Assembly: GCA_022483045.1 (NCBI GenBank)
Contig: JAKVOA010000001.1
Location: 581,750 to 645,749 of the forward strand
DNA length: 64,000 nt
Reading direction: 5' to 3'
DNA from: Oscillospiraceae bacterium
Lineage (GTDB): Bacteria; Bacillota; Clostridia; Oscillospirales; Acutalibacteraceae
A model generated the notes under the pieces. That model was given only the letters and a program-made list of their open reading frames with translations, was not told where the DNA came from and did not search any database. Each line of letters starts with the position of its first letter. The first letter of the stretch is position 1. A program made the translations under genes and the position numbers. Positions 51,125-60,306 of the stretch are shown here, piece after piece.

Positions 51125-51847
51125 ATGAGCGTGTTTCAAAACATCAAGTCAATGCGTGTAAGTGACCAAATCGTCAGCCAGATTCAGACCCAAATTGTCG
51201 AGGGGGAGCTTTCTCCCTGCCAAAAATTGCCGAATGAAACCGAGCTTGCGCAGCAGTTCGGTGTCAGCCGCGCCTCTGTACGCGACGCGCTGATGATTTT
51301 AGAGTCAAAGGGTCTGGTGGAACGCCGCAAAAACGGCGGCACGTTTTTGTGCAGGTACTGCCTGGAAAAGATTCTTGCGGCCATTGACATTCCGCACAAG
51401 CTTGACAGCGAGCTTTTCGAGGACCTGTACGAAGCGCGCGAGATACTGGAAATCAAGGTGGGCGAGCTTGCCTGCGAGCGCGCCGACAAACTGGACTTGA
51501 TGAAAATGGAACGCACGCTTGAGATGATGCAGCAAAGTCTTGCGCGCGGCGGCTCTGGTATTAAGGCTGACATCCTGTTTCACCAGTGTGTGGCCATGGC
51601 CACCAAAAACCAGATTATCGCCGGGCTGGTGCGGTCACTGGGCACGACGATGGAGGCTATGCGTACCAAAACATTGGCCTACCCCGGCAGGCTGGAAAAA
51701 TGCCTAGCAGAGCATCACGCCATCTACATGGCTATCAAGGACCGCGACGCGCCCCGTTGTGCCGACCTGATGCGGCAGCATTTCAGCGCTGTGGCCGAAA
51801 TCCGCGAAAAGCTCAACGCCGAGTCAAAGCTCGACTCAGCCGGCTGA
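51125..51847 (+). CDS. GntR/FadR-family transcriptional regulator with FCD domain
   Basis: About 240 residues: N-terminal winged helix (VSDQIVSQIQTQIVEGELSP, KLPNETELAQQFGVSRASVR) and helical FCD effector domain (LYEAREILEIKVGELACERA, AEHHAIYMAIKDRDAPRCAD) with Asp and His residues for a metal and an organic acid ligand. Start uncertain: ATG 51125 sits only one base behind GGGGG, while GTG 51131 is seven bases away. It precedes the second peptide transporter but is separated from it by about 190 bp; whether it controls that operon is open. Confidence 0.87.
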   Translation: MSVFQNIKSMRVSDQIVSQIQTQIVEGELSPCQKLPNETELAQQFGVSRASVRDALMILESKGLVERRKNGGTFLCRYCLEKILAAIDIPHKLDSELFEDLYEAREILEIKVGELACERADKLDLMKMERTLEMMQQSLARGGSGIKADILFHQCVAMATKNQIIAGLVRSLGTTMEAMRTKTLAYPGRLEKCLAEHHAIYMAIKDRDAPRCADLMRQHFSAVAEIREKLNAESKLDSAG

Positions 51848-51882
51848 CGCTGCCATTTCTTTATTTGTGCATGACAAATAAA

Positions 51883-51961
51883 GTTGGTCTTGCACCAAGC
51901 GTGCTTTATCGCACGAAACATAAAATTTTGTGATTGCACCCTGTAAATGCAATCGTAAAAA
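51883..51961 (+). repeat. Dispersed hairpin repeat, copy E
   Basis: GTTGGTCTTGCACCAAGC (17 of 18 as copy D), then TGCTTTATCGCAC as in A-C, hairpin CATAAAATTTTGTG, and GTAAATGCAATCGTAAAAA. It joins both halves of the family. Confidence 0.62.
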
Positions 51962-51970
51962 GTTAATTCA

Positions 51971-51994
51971 TTCATTTATAATTAGATAAATGAA
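51971..51994 (+). promoter_or_regulatory. AT-rich palindrome before the second peptide transporter
   Basis: TTCATTTAT-aattag-ATAAATGAA, perfect 9-bp arms, ending 45 bp before the start codon. Operator-like; no known consensus assigned. Confidence 0.42.
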
Positions 51995-52038
51995 TTAAAA
52001 TATTTAAGATGAAAATTATGAGGAAAGGTGAGTGTTTT

Positions 52039-53781
52039 ATGAAAGACCATAAGAAATTAGCGGGAATCACCAGCATGACCCTTGCAGTCTGCATGTTGTT
52101 TTCAGCGTGCGGTAGCAGCGGAGGAGCAGCCACCAGCAGCACAGCGGCTTCCGGCGCAGCCGGCAACACCGCAGGCTATGGTACAGATATCCGCACCATC
52201 GCTGCGACCAATGCTTCCAAGCTGCCGTCCGCAGCTTCTGCCAGAAAAGATACTATCGTTGTCGGCGTTGCCGATATGAGCGGCAGCTTTAACCAGCTGT
52301 ATGGTTCCAGTGCAGATGACTACCACGTCTCTATCCCGATCAGCGGCGCATCTTTGGGCGGCGTTGACGACAAGGGCAATATCATCGATGGCACTGCTGC
52401 CATGACAGTTTCCAGCGACGGCCTTACATATACTTTTAAACTGAAATACGACGATAAATACTCCGACGGCTCTAAAGTAAAGGCCGAGGACTATGTCAAC
52501 TTCTATAAGGTCATTTGCGATAAATCCTACGATGGCCCCAGCAACACCCTTGTTTCCTACAACGTGACCGGTGCACAGGCTTACTACGACGGCAAGGCTG
52601 ACAGCATCTCTGGTATTAAGGTTGTAGATGACAAGACAATCCAGATTAAACTGGACAAAGTCAATACCAGTGCTCAGTATATGCTCAGCGGCGCTTACCC
52701 GATTTCCACCGCATTGTACGGCAAGGTGCTCAAGCACGGCAACCTGGCCGGCTTTAAGGCACTGGATATGAAGAAGTATGTCAGCAACGGTTCCTATAAA
52801 CTGACCGACTACAAGCAGGGCCAGAGCGCTACTTTAAAGTCTAACCCGAATTACTATGAGGGCGCACCGAAGATCCCGAACATCGTCGTCAAGGTCGTTG
52901 CAGAGGGCTCTGAAATGCAGGCCGTCACGACCGGCGAGGTCGATGTCGATGATGAGGTCACCGCAAATGCAGACCAGATTCAGGTCGGCAAGCAGGCGGG
53001 CTTCGTCAATATGCAGCTTGAGCCTACTCTGGGCTATGGCTGGATTGGCCTGAACCACAAGAATCCGCTGTTCCAGGACCAGAAAGTCCGCCAGGCTTTG
53101 CTGTATGCAATTGACCGCAAGAGCATCATCAAGTCTATTTACGGCGACTACGCCAATGTACATAACATCAACCAGACTGCAGAAAGCTGGCTGTACACCA
53201 CCGAAGGCATCAATACCTATGACTACAACCTCGACAAGGCCGCAAGCCTGCTCAAAGAGGCCGGCTGGACCAAGGACAGCAGCGGCAACCTGACTAAGAA
53301 CGGCAAGCAGTTTAAGTTTACATTTACCGCAACCAAGGGCAACGCCGTCACCGACGTTATGATTCCGGCAATGATTTCAGCATATAAGAAACTTGGTATC
53401 AACATGCAGGCAGAGTACGTCGATTGGCCGACTCTGCAAACCAAGTTCCAGAAGCTGACCTATGACATGTCCTTCATGGCGTGGGGCATGACCGCCGACC
53501 CGGATGACTCTTATATCTACAAGACCGGCGGCTCTGAAAACTACCTGGGCTACAGCAACAAAGAACTGGATGCTGCCTATGAAAAGGCCCTCTCTACGAT
53601 GGATAAGACCCAGCGCAAGGCTGCTTACCAGAAAGCATACCAGATCATCAATACAGACCTGCCAAACTACATCATTTACCAGCGCAGCGACTGCATAGCC
53701 TACAACACCCGTTTCAAGACTTTCAAGTATTCTCCGTACAACCCGATTTACAGTGTGTACGACAAACTTGAACTGAAGTAA
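52039..53781 (+). CDS. dppA: Peptide ABC transporter substrate-binding lipoprotein (family 5), second system
   Basis: 580 residues: signal with lipobox MLFSAC (Cys about 24), Gly/Ala/Ser linker, then a family 5 binding domain with YTFKLKYDDKYSDGSKVKAE, YVSNGSYKLTDYKQGQ, LGYGWIGLNHKNPLFQDQ and VRQALLYAIDRKSIIKSIYG. ATG 52039 follows GGAAAGGTGAG. Symbols in this operon are by family only. Codon use is richer in GAC/AAG than in neighbours, as for a well-expressed gene. Confidence 0.9.
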   Translation: MKDHKKLAGITSMTLAVCMLFSACGSSGGAATSSTAASGAAGNTAGYGTDIRTIAATNASKLPSAASARKDTIVVGVADMSGSFNQLYGSSADDYHVSIPISGASLGGVDDKGNIIDGTAAMTVSSDGLTYTFKLKYDDKYSDGSKVKAEDYVNFYKVICDKSYDGPSNTLVSYNVTGAQAYYDGKADSISGIKVVDDKTIQIKLDKVNTSAQYMLSGAYPISTALYGKVLKHGNLAGFKALDMKKYVSNGSYKLTDYKQGQSATLKSNPNYYEGAPKIPNIVVKVVAEGSEMQAVTTGEVDVDDEVTANADQIQVGKQAGFVNMQLEPTLGYGWIGLNHKNPLFQDQKVRQALLYAIDRKSIIKSIYGDYANVHNINQTAESWLYTTEGINTYDYNLDKAASLLKEAGWTKDSSGNLTKNGKQFKFTFTATKGNAVTDVMIPAMISAYKKLGINMQAEYVDWPTLQTKFQKLTYDMSFMAWGMTADPDDSYIYKTGGSENYLGYSNKELDAAYEKALSTMDKTQRKAAYQKAYQIINTDLPNYIIYQRSDCIAYNTRFKTFKYSPYNPIYSVYDKLELK

Positions 53782-53815
53782 GCTGTACTTACAAAATAAA
53801 TTGGTTATTCTTTGG

Positions 53816-53840
53816 AAAAGGGCCTTCGTGGCCCTTTTCT
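53816..53840 (+). terminator. Attenuator between dppA and dppB
   Basis: AAAAGGGCC and GGCCCTTTT arms, 5-nt loop, within the operon and in the same place as in the first peptide operon. Confidence 0.78.
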
Positions 53841-53901
53841 GAGTTTACACTATAATTTTTACTCCGCTATCTCAGGAAAGGACTTGAACGGTGAAACTAA
53901 C

Positions 53902-54867
53902 ATGAAACAGTACACAATTCGACGCCTGCTCATTATGATCCCGATTCTGCTGGGTGTTTCGATTGTCGTCTTTGCGCTGATTGCCTGTATTCCGGGCGAC
54001 GCCATCGATGCACAGTTTGGCACCTCGCATCTCTCTGCCGCAAAAATCGCAGCCCTCAAAGCTTCTCAGGGGTTCGACCAGCCGGTTGTTCAGCGCTACT
54101 TTACGTGGCTTGGCAATGCCCTGCACGGCAATTTCGGCTACTCTTTCCAGTACAATCTGCCTGTCTCTACGGTTATCCATGACTTTATCTGGAACTCGTT
54201 TCTGCTGGCCATTGTCTCTTTTATACTGGAAATGGCTATCGCTATCCCGATTGGTGTGCTCTCTGCTACCAAAGTACATTCTTTCTTTGATGTACTCTTT
54301 ACCATTGTCGCGTTTGCTGGCATTTCTCTGCCTTCTTTCTTCCTGGCACTGCTGCTGCAGAAAGGCTTCGCTGTAGACCTGGGCTGGCTGCCTATGGACG
54401 GCATGCAGTCCGCCGGTGTCAACCTGACTGGCGCTGCCCACGTTGGCGATGTCATTCAGCACATGGTGCTGCCGGTTATCTGCCTAACCATGATGGGCAT
54501 TGGCGGCACAATGCGCTATGTGCGCACCTCTATGCTGGAAGTCATTCATCAGGACTACATCCGCACCGCGCGCTCAAAGGGACTTTCCGAGCGGGTCGTC
54601 ATCTACAAGCATGCATTGAAAAATGCCTGCATCCCGATTGTTACTTTCATCGGCAACGCTATTCCTGGTCTTTTCTCCGGTGCACTCATCACCGAAACCG
54701 TGTTTGCGTGGCCGGGCATTGGCAAAATATTCCTTGCCTCTATCAACAAACGTGACTATATGTTTATGATGGGCTACATCATGCTGCTTGCCCTTTTGAT
54801 TATGCTGGGCAATCTGATTTCAGATATTCTGTACAGCGTGGCTGACCCGAGAATCCGTTTAAAGTGA
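53902..54867 (+). CDS. dppB: Peptide ABC transporter permease (OppB/DppB family), second system
   Basis: 321 residues, six hydrophobic segments, opening MKQYTIRRLLIMIPILLGVS, loop DYIRTARSKGLSERVVIYKH, and ALITETVFAWPGIGK near the end. ATG 53902 has GGTG eight bases upstream; the frame extends further up through the attenuator and is not used. Confidence 0.92.
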   Translation: MKQYTIRRLLIMIPILLGVSIVVFALIACIPGDAIDAQFGTSHLSAAKIAALKASQGFDQPVVQRYFTWLGNALHGNFGYSFQYNLPVSTVIHDFIWNSFLLAIVSFILEMAIAIPIGVLSATKVHSFFDVLFTIVAFAGISLPSFFLALLLQKGFAVDLGWLPMDGMQSAGVNLTGAAHVGDVIQHMVLPVICLTMMGIGGTMRYVRTSMLEVIHQDYIRTARSKGLSERVVIYKHALKNACIPIVTFIGNAIPGLFSGALITETVFAWPGIGKIFLASINKRDYMFMMGYIMLLALLIMLGNLISDILYSVADPRIRLK

Positions 54868-54877
54868 GGCATGGATA

Positions 54878-55798
54878 ATGAGCAAAAATAAAGCAAAGAC
54901 AAAAGCAAAAAAAGACGTAATTGAGACGCCATGGCATCTTTCCATGCGCAAACTAAAGAAAAACAAGCTCGCCATGGTGGGCCTGATTTTCCTGATTGTC
55001 ATGATTCTTTTCTGCCTGATTGGCCCGCTGTTTTCCCCTTACCGTGATATTACGGAAGTGGATATTTTAAATGCGAAACAGCCGCCGTCTTCCGTACATT
55101 GGCTTGGCACTGACACCAGCGGCCGTGATATTATGACCCGCTTGATGCTCGGCGGCCGTATCTCCCTGATGGTCGGCCTTATCGCCACCGCAGTCGAGAT
55201 TTTTGTCGGCGCATTTTTGGGTTGTGTTTCCGGCTACTACGGCGGCGCAGTCGACACTGTCATCATGCGTATCGTTGATGTTGTGCTGTCCCTGCCGACC
55301 ATGCCTATTTTAATCATGATCAGCGCTATTTTTTCAGACCTGCATGTCGATACCGGCTCGCGTATCTACTTCCTCATGCTTATTTTAGCATGTTTGGGGT
55401 GGGCCGGCATCTGTCGGTTCTTCCGCGGGCAGGTGCTTACTGTGCGCGAAATGGACTATATGGCCGCAACAGAGGCCATGGGCCTGCACGACATGCGCAA
55501 GATATTCAAGCATATCATGCCAAATGTTTTTCCGCTGATTATTGTTACCGCGACTCTTTCCGTTGGTGATACCATTCTGATGGAGTCCACGCTGTCTTAC
55601 CTGGGTGTCGGCGTACTGCCGCCTTATGCCAGCTGGGGCAACATGGTGCAGGAGGGTTCTAATATGATTGACTTTACCCTGCATCCGTGGATGTGGATGC
55701 CGGCCGGCTTCTGTATTCTTGCAACCGTGCTGTGCATCAACCTGTTCGGCGACGGCCTGCGCGACGCCCTCGACCCCAGAATGGTGTCCGGTAAGTGA
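54878..55798 (+). CDS. dppC: Peptide ABC transporter permease (OppC/DppC family), second system
   Basis: 306 residues; Lys-rich cytosolic N-terminus, HWLGTDTSGRDIMTRLMLGG, six hydrophobic segments, loop DYMAATEAMGLHDMRKIFKH. ATG 54878 lies 10 bp after dppB behind TGAGG. Confidence 0.92.
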   Translation: MSKNKAKTKAKKDVIETPWHLSMRKLKKNKLAMVGLIFLIVMILFCLIGPLFSPYRDITEVDILNAKQPPSSVHWLGTDTSGRDIMTRLMLGGRISLMVGLIATAVEIFVGAFLGCVSGYYGGAVDTVIMRIVDVVLSLPTMPILIMISAIFSDLHVDTGSRIYFLMLILACLGWAGICRFFRGQVLTVREMDYMAATEAMGLHDMRKIFKHIMPNVFPLIIVTATLSVGDTILMESTLSYLGVGVLPPYASWGNMVQEGSNMIDFTLHPWMWMPAGFCILATVLCINLFGDGLRDALDPRMVSGK

Positions 55799-55811
55799 GG
55801 AGAGAATCAAT

Positions 55812-56807
55812 ATGGCATTTATTGAATTTAAAGATTTAAAAACTTGGTTCTACACAGATGACGGCATAGTAAAGGCCGTCAATGGCGTCAGCTTTGATAT
55901 TCCAGAGGGCAAGACCGTGTGCATCGTGGGCGAGTCTGGCTGCGGCAAGAGCGTGACCGCGCTATCCTTAATGCACTTGGTCGAGACGCCTCCCGGCAAA
56001 ATTGTGGGTGGCCAGATTCTAATGGATGGGACCGACCTGCTTAAAAAGACAGACCGCGAAATGCAGGAAATCAACGGCAAAGAAGTTTCCATGATTTTTC
56101 AGGAGCCGATGACTTCTTTAAATCCGGTCTTTACAGTTGGCGACCAGATTATGGAAAACCTGATGGCCCATACGGATATTACCAAAGAAGAAGCTCGCAA
56201 AAAGACAATCGATATGATAAAGCTGGTCAATATCCCCCGTGCAGAGGAAATTGTAGACTGCTACCCGCATGAGCTTTCTGGCGGCATGCGCCAGCGCATT
56301 ATGATTGCTATGGCGCTTATTTGCAATCCGCGCCTGCTGATTGCTGATGAACCCACCACTGCCCTCGATGTCACCATTCAGGCGCAGATCCTTGACCTGA
56401 TGCGCAAGCTGAAAAAGGAGATGGGTATGTCCATTATGCTGATTACCCATGACCTTGGCGTCGTGGCAGAAATGGCCGACTATGTGGTCGTTATGTATGC
56501 CGGCAAAATCGTGGAGAAAGGCGATGTGTACTCCATTTTCAAGAACCCCACACATCCCTACACGGTCGGCCTGCTCAAATCAAAACCGGTGGTCGGCCTG
56601 ACCAACCACGACGAACGTCTGTATTCCATTCCCGGCCAGGTGCCAAACCCCATTGATATGCCGGAAAACTGCTACTTCAATGAGCGCTGCGCGTTCTGCC
56701 AGCAAAAGTGCAAAGAGCAGGTGCCGCAGCTTAGAGAAATAGAAAACGGGCACTTTGTTGCTTGCTTTGAAAAACCAGAAGCGCAGGGAGGTGCCAGCAA
56801 TGGATGA
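55812..56807 (+). CDS. dppD: Peptide ABC transporter ATPase (OppD/DppD family), second system
   Basis: 331 residues. Walker [37 protein letters not shown], signature [15 protein letters not shown], Walker [24 protein letters not shown]-terminal cysteines [14 protein letters not shown] for a likely Fe-S cluster. Overlaps dppF by 8 bp. Confidence 0.94.
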   Translation: MAFIEFKDLKTWFYTDDGIVKAVNGVSFDIPEGKTVCIVGESGCGKSVTALSLMHLVETPPGKIVGGQILMDGTDLLKKTDREMQEINGKEVSMIFQEPMTSLNPVFTVGDQIMENLMAHTDITKEEARKKTIDMIKLVNIPRAEEIVDCYPHELSGGMRQRIMIAMALICNPRLLIADEPTTALDVTIQAQILDLMRKLKKEMGMSIMLITHDLGVVAEMADYVVVMYAGKIVEKGDVYSIFKNPTHPYTVGLLKSKPVVGLTNHDERLYSIPGQVPNPIDMPENCYFNERCAFCQQKCKEQVPQLREIENGHFVACFEKPEAQGGASNG

Positions 56808-57792
56808 TAATATTCTGCAAGTAAAAAACCTGAAACAGTATTTTCCCATTCGCGGCGGCGTGTTTCAGCGCACGGTCGGCTGGGTAAAGGCGGTTGACGG
56901 CGTTTCATTCAATATCAAGCGCGGTGAGACTTTGGGCATTGTGGGCGAGTCCGGCTGCGGCAAGTCCACCTTAGGGCGCAGCATTATGCGCCTGTACAAA
57001 ATGACCGCGGGCCAGGTGCTGTTTAACGGCGAAGATTTCGGCAAGTACAGCCGCCGGCAGCTGCGCGAAAAGCGCCTGCAAATGCAGATGGTCTTTCAGG
57101 ACCCGTACTCATCGCTCAATCCGCGTATGACCGTTGGTTCTATTATCGGCGAGGCTCTCACTGACCACAAGCTCGGAACCAAAGAGCAGGTACACAAAAA
57201 GGTACTGGAAACGATGGAACTGTGCGGTCTGCCGAAGTATTATATCAACCGCTACCCGCATGAATTTTCCGGCGGCCAGCGGCAGCGTATCGGTATTGCA
57301 CGCAGCTTGGCGCTAGACCCGTCTTTCATCATTTGCGACGAGCCTGTTTCTGCCCTGGATGTTTCTATTCAGGCGCAGATTATCAACCTGCTCAGTGACC
57401 TACAGAAGCAGAAGAACCTTTCCTATATGTTTATTTCGCATGACTTGTCAGTCGTCGAGTACATCAGTGACCGCGTGGCGGTTATGTACCTGGGCAACTT
57501 TGTCGAGATGGCCCCGAAAAAGGAGCTGTACGACCACCCGTTGCACCCGTACACCAAGGCACTGCTCTCGGCCATTCCAATTCCTGACCCAACCTATAAG
57601 CATAACCGAATTCTACTTGCCGGCGACCTGCCGTCGCCGGCAAATCCGCCGTCCGGCTGCAAGTTCCGTACGCGCTGCCCCATGGCGTGCGATAAGTGTG
57701 CCAAAGAGGTGCCGCCGTACCGCAATGTAGGCAACGAGCATTATGTCGCGTGCCATTTCGTAAAACCAGCGGAGGAAAACAGCAATGATTGA
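56800..57792 (+). CDS. dppF: Peptide ABC transporter ATPase (OppF/DppF family), second system
   Basis: 330 residues. Walker [37 protein letters not shown], signature [15 protein letters not shown], Walker [24 protein letters not shown] (canonical, unlike the first system). C-terminal tail GCKFRTRCPMACDKC. ATG 56800 follows GGGAGGTG inside dppD. Confidence 0.94.
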   Translation: MDDNILQVKNLKQYFPIRGGVFQRTVGWVKAVDGVSFNIKRGETLGIVGESGCGKSTLGRSIMRLYKMTAGQVLFNGEDFGKYSRRQLREKRLQMQMVFQDPYSSLNPRMTVGSIIGEALTDHKLGTKEQVHKKVLETMELCGLPKYYINRYPHEFSGGQRQRIGIARSLALDPSFIICDEPVSALDVSIQAQIINLLSDLQKQKNLSYMFISHDLSVVEYISDRVAVMYLGNFVEMAPKKELYDHPLHPYTKALLSAIPIPDPTYKHNRILLAGDLPSPANPPSGCKFRTRCPMACDKCAKEVPPYRNVGNEHYVACHFVKPAEENSND

Positions 57793-58060
57793 CCTTTTAC
57801 ATCTTGGTCAGGGCCCCCGGCCCGACCTGATGCAGCGTGACCTGGAGCAGCAGCAGGAAGTGCACCGGCGTGTCGCTGCAGATGCCAGCAAACATCACCT
57901 TGCGACCCTTGCCGCCAAAGACAAAGTCGCAGAGGAGACCAAAGCGGACCACAAAGATATTGTCGCCATGATCCTTGCACTGTTCCGCGTTCTGCTGCCC
58001 TGGATTTTGGGTGCGATTGCTATTTTCTTCGTTGTTATTTTTCTGATTACCCGCATTTGA
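57785..58060 (+). CDS. Small tail-anchored membrane protein at the end of the peptide operon
   Basis: 91 residues, no family recognised. Residues 1-55 are charged and helical (RDLEQQQEVHRRVAADASKH, DKVAEETKADHKD), followed by one membrane helix at about 62-88 (LLPWILGAIAIFFVVIFLIT) ending in RI. The start overlaps dppF by 8 bp behind GGAGG, so it is co-translated with the ATPase and probably has a role at the transporter. Confidence 0.78.
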   Translation: MIDLLHLGQGPRPDLMQRDLEQQQEVHRRVAADASKHHLATLAAKDKVAEETKADHKDIVAMILALFRVLLPWILGAIAIFFVVIFLITRI

Positions 58061-58126
58061 GTACCAAGTTTTCGGGATGCCACAAGGGTATAACGGAAGC
58101 TTTGGTTCCCAAAGCGCACAAATTTG

Positions 58127-58165
58127 TCCCGCGGTTTACACGTTCCCGTGTGCCGCGGGATTTTT
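58127..58165 (+). terminator. Nested-hairpin terminator, copy 2
   Basis: TCCCGCGG and CCGCGGGA outer arms, inner ACACG-ttcc-CGTGT, TTTTT tail. Copy 1 at 48607 keeps the inner stem through G-U pairs. Confidence 0.8.
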
Positions 58166-58307
58166 GCTGCCAATCTCTTTGCTTTGCTGCCTTTGTGGTC
58201 CCAAAATGGACCGCAAGTAAAAATTTGTATAAAATTGTTTTATATAGAGATTTACATATACAAAAAGGAAGATTATAGTTGAGATAGATTCAACAAAGGA
58301 GAGAGAA

Positions 58308-58562
58308 ATGATGAAATGTACAAAATGCGGTTTTGAGGCGGGAGATTCTAACTTCTGCCCACAGTGCGGCCAGAAAATGCCAAAATCCAAGGGCTTAGTT
58401 CCGACAGATACGGCGTCCAAAACGTGGAGCAGCCAAAGCAGTGGGGAAGGTAGTCCCCCAGATTATGCGCCTTTGCAGCAGCAGATATCGCAGAAACCCA
58501 AAAAGAAGAATCACCGCCAACTGTTTACACTGCTGTGCGTTGCGGTGACGGCGTTGTTGTGA
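58308..58562 (+). CDS. Zinc-ribbon protein, probably truncated
   Basis: 84 residues: MMKCTKCGFEAGDSNFCPQC (four-cysteine ribbon), a Ser/Pro/Gln-rich linker, a Lys-rich stop-transfer stretch, and then LFTLLCVAVTALL, which ends in the middle of what should be a membrane helix. Related proteins continue with an outer domain. No continuation is found in other frames, so this is either a fragment or a very short anchored protein. ATG 58308 follows AAGGAGAGAG. Confidence 0.55.
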   Translation: MMKCTKCGFEAGDSNFCPQCGQKMPKSKGLVPTDTASKTWSSQSSGEGSPPDYAPLQQQISQKPKKKNHRQLFTLLCVAVTALL

Positions 58563-59003
58563 GGAGCCATAAAAAGCACACAATCAGCATGTTAATCTAG
58601 GGAGCATTCTTCAGATCAAATCCGCGTACTTGTATTTTTTACGTATTGATTTCTGCGGCAGTCTGCGGTTCCTAGGATTCATAGGATGTTTTTTGCTGAA
58701 AAATGCCCTTCAAAAACCTGCTTTGCAGTGGTAAAATAAACTCATACTATGCCGGAAGAGGCACAGTGCTGTCTTTCGGCTTCTTTGCAATTTAAAAAGA
58801 GATGGCAGAGAGGTCGAAAGAATCATTTTGATCATTCTGGTTTCGCAATGCGATGCTATAATATAAACTTCTGTCAATGTGCCTGCACCGCAGAAAGGGC
58901 ATTTTCGTATACACTCTTTGAGAAATTTCGCCGCTTTGGCGTTGTATAAAGGCTAATACATTATTAAAATGATAAAAATTATAAACTTTTTTTTGAAAAC
59001 CCC
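58563..59003. other. Intergenic stretch without a recognised gene
   Basis: AT-rich, holding a weak terminator-like stem GCCGGAAGA/TCTTTCGGC with TTCTTT at 58751-58787. No frame with family resemblance; possibly the eroded remainder of the truncated gene before it. Confidence 0.45.
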
Positions 59004-59032
59004 TTGACTTCCCAAAAGAATGCGTATATACT
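59004..59032 (+). promoter_or_regulatory. Sigma-A promoter of cysK
   Basis: TTGACT, 17 bp, TATACT, preceded by A/T tracts. The leader of about 85 nt holds GAATTG/CAATTC (about 59056-59075); no S-box or T-box is seen. Confidence 0.75.
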
Positions 59033-59123
59033 CTAACACATACAAAACATATATGAATTGTACACAAACAATTCGGGCACACAGCCCACAACAAAAATAA
59101 GAATTTGACGGAGGGAATTTATC

Positions 59124-60056
59124 ATGGCAAACATTCATAAGAGCTTAACAGAACTGATCGGAAACACACCGCTGCTTGAGCTGACCAACTACGAAAAGAA
59201 GCATGATCTCAAAGCAAAGGTTGTCGCAAAGCTTGAGTACTTAAACCCCGCCGGCAGCGTAAAAGACCGTATCGCGCTTGCCATGATCAACGACGCGGAA
59301 AAGAAAGGCCTGCTGAAACCCGGCTCTGTCATTATTGAGCCTACCAGCGGCAATACCGGTATCGGTCTTGCCAGCGTCGCAGCAGCCCGCGGCTATCGCA
59401 TTATCCTCACCATGCCTGAAACCATGAGCGTCGAGCGCCGCAACCTGCTGAAAGCCTATGGCGCAGAAGTCGTGCTTACCGACGGCGCCGCCGGCATGAA
59501 GGGCGCTATTGCCAAGGCGGATGAGCTTGCAAAGGAAACCCCCAATTCTTATGTTCCCGGCCAGTTCGTCAACCCGGCAAACCCGGCCGCCCATAAAGCA
59601 ACCACCGGCCCGGAAATCTGGAAAGATACCGACGGTAAAGTCGACTTCTTCGTGGCAGGCGTGGGCACCGGCGGCACCTTGACTGGCACCGGTTCTTACC
59701 TGAAAGAGCAGAATCCGAATGTCAAGGTCATCGCAGTAGAGCCGGCCACTTCTCCAGTGCTCAGCAAGGGCCATGCAGGCCCGCATAAGATCCAGGGCAT
59801 CGGCGCAGGCTTTGTGCCAAAGACCCTCGATACCAATATCTATGACGAAATCATCGCCGTAGACAATGACCCTGCATTTGTTGTCGGCCGTGAGCTGGCA
59901 AAGGTAGAGGGTCTGCTGGTTGGCATCTCTTCCGGTGCAGCAATCTGGGCTGCCACTGAGCTGGCAAAGCGCCCCGAAAATGCAGGCAAGACCATTGTAG
60001 CGTTGCTGCCCGACACCGGCGACCGCTACCTTTCCACCGCACTTTTCCAGGATTGA
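59124..60056 (+). CDS. cysK: Cysteine synthase A (O-acetylserine sulfhydrylase)
   Basis: Makes cysteine from O-acetylserine and sulfide. 310 residues of PLP fold type II: Schiff-base Lys47 in [12 protein letters not shown], substrate loop [10 protein letters not shown] (about 75), phosphate loop [12 protein letters not shown] (about 180) and [11 protein letters not shown] near the C-terminus. ATG 59124 follows GGAGGGAA. Single gene with strong promoter and terminator. Confidence 0.95.
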   Translation: MANIHKSLTELIGNTPLLELTNYEKKHDLKAKVVAKLEYLNPAGSVKDRIALAMINDAEKKGLLKPGSVIIEPTSGNTGIGLASVAAARGYRIILTMPETMSVERRNLLKAYGAEVVLTDGAAGMKGAIAKADELAKETPNSYVPGQFVNPANPAAHKATTGPEIWKDTDGKVDFFVAGVGTGGTLTGTGSYLKEQNPNVKVIAVEPATSPVLSKGHAGPHKIQGIGAGFVPKTLDTNIYDEIIAVDNDPAFVVGRELAKVEGLLVGISSGAAIWAATELAKRPENAGKTIVALLPDTGDRYLSTALFQD

Positions 60057-60096
60057 TTTGTCTTCACGAATTCATGATTCTAACGATACTCCTCAT

Positions 60097-60129
60097 AAAA
60101 AGGCACAGGCTTTTGCCTGTGCCTTTTTT
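60097..60129 (+). terminator. Terminator of cysK
   Basis: AAAAAGGCACAGGC and GCCTGTGCCTTTTTT arms with a TTTT loop. Confidence 0.88.
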
Positions 60130-60180
60130 GTGTTTGCCCCCGGAGCGGCGGGCTTGCCGGTCATTTGCACTTTCGTGTAA

Positions 60181-60219
60181 AAAAGCACCGTACAGAAAAA
60201 TTCTGTAGGGTGCCTTTTT
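60181..60219. terminator. Second terminator, probably for the minus-strand gene
   Basis: GCACC-g-TACAGAA and TTCTGTA-g-GGTGC arms; U-tracts on both strands. It lies 88 bp behind the 60307-60927 gene. Confidence 0.72.
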
Positions 60220-60306
60220 GCAGTACAAGAGCTTCTTTATCTGCTTACAAGCCTTTCCGCAGTGCTGAGTGCATTCGCGCCGTACCTGAGAGCAGGCGCG
60301 GGACTT

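Noticed and set aside
50779-51165. 128-codon frame upstream of the FadR-type gene
   Set aside because: Low-complexity composition, no ribosome binding site, overlaps the regulator start.
58749-58949. 66-codon frame in the gap before cysK
   Set aside because: Begins in a terminator-like stem, has no ribosome binding site and no recognisable sequence.
59033-59123. S-box or T-box before cysK
   Set aside because: Leader is only about 85 nt and shows just one short stem.
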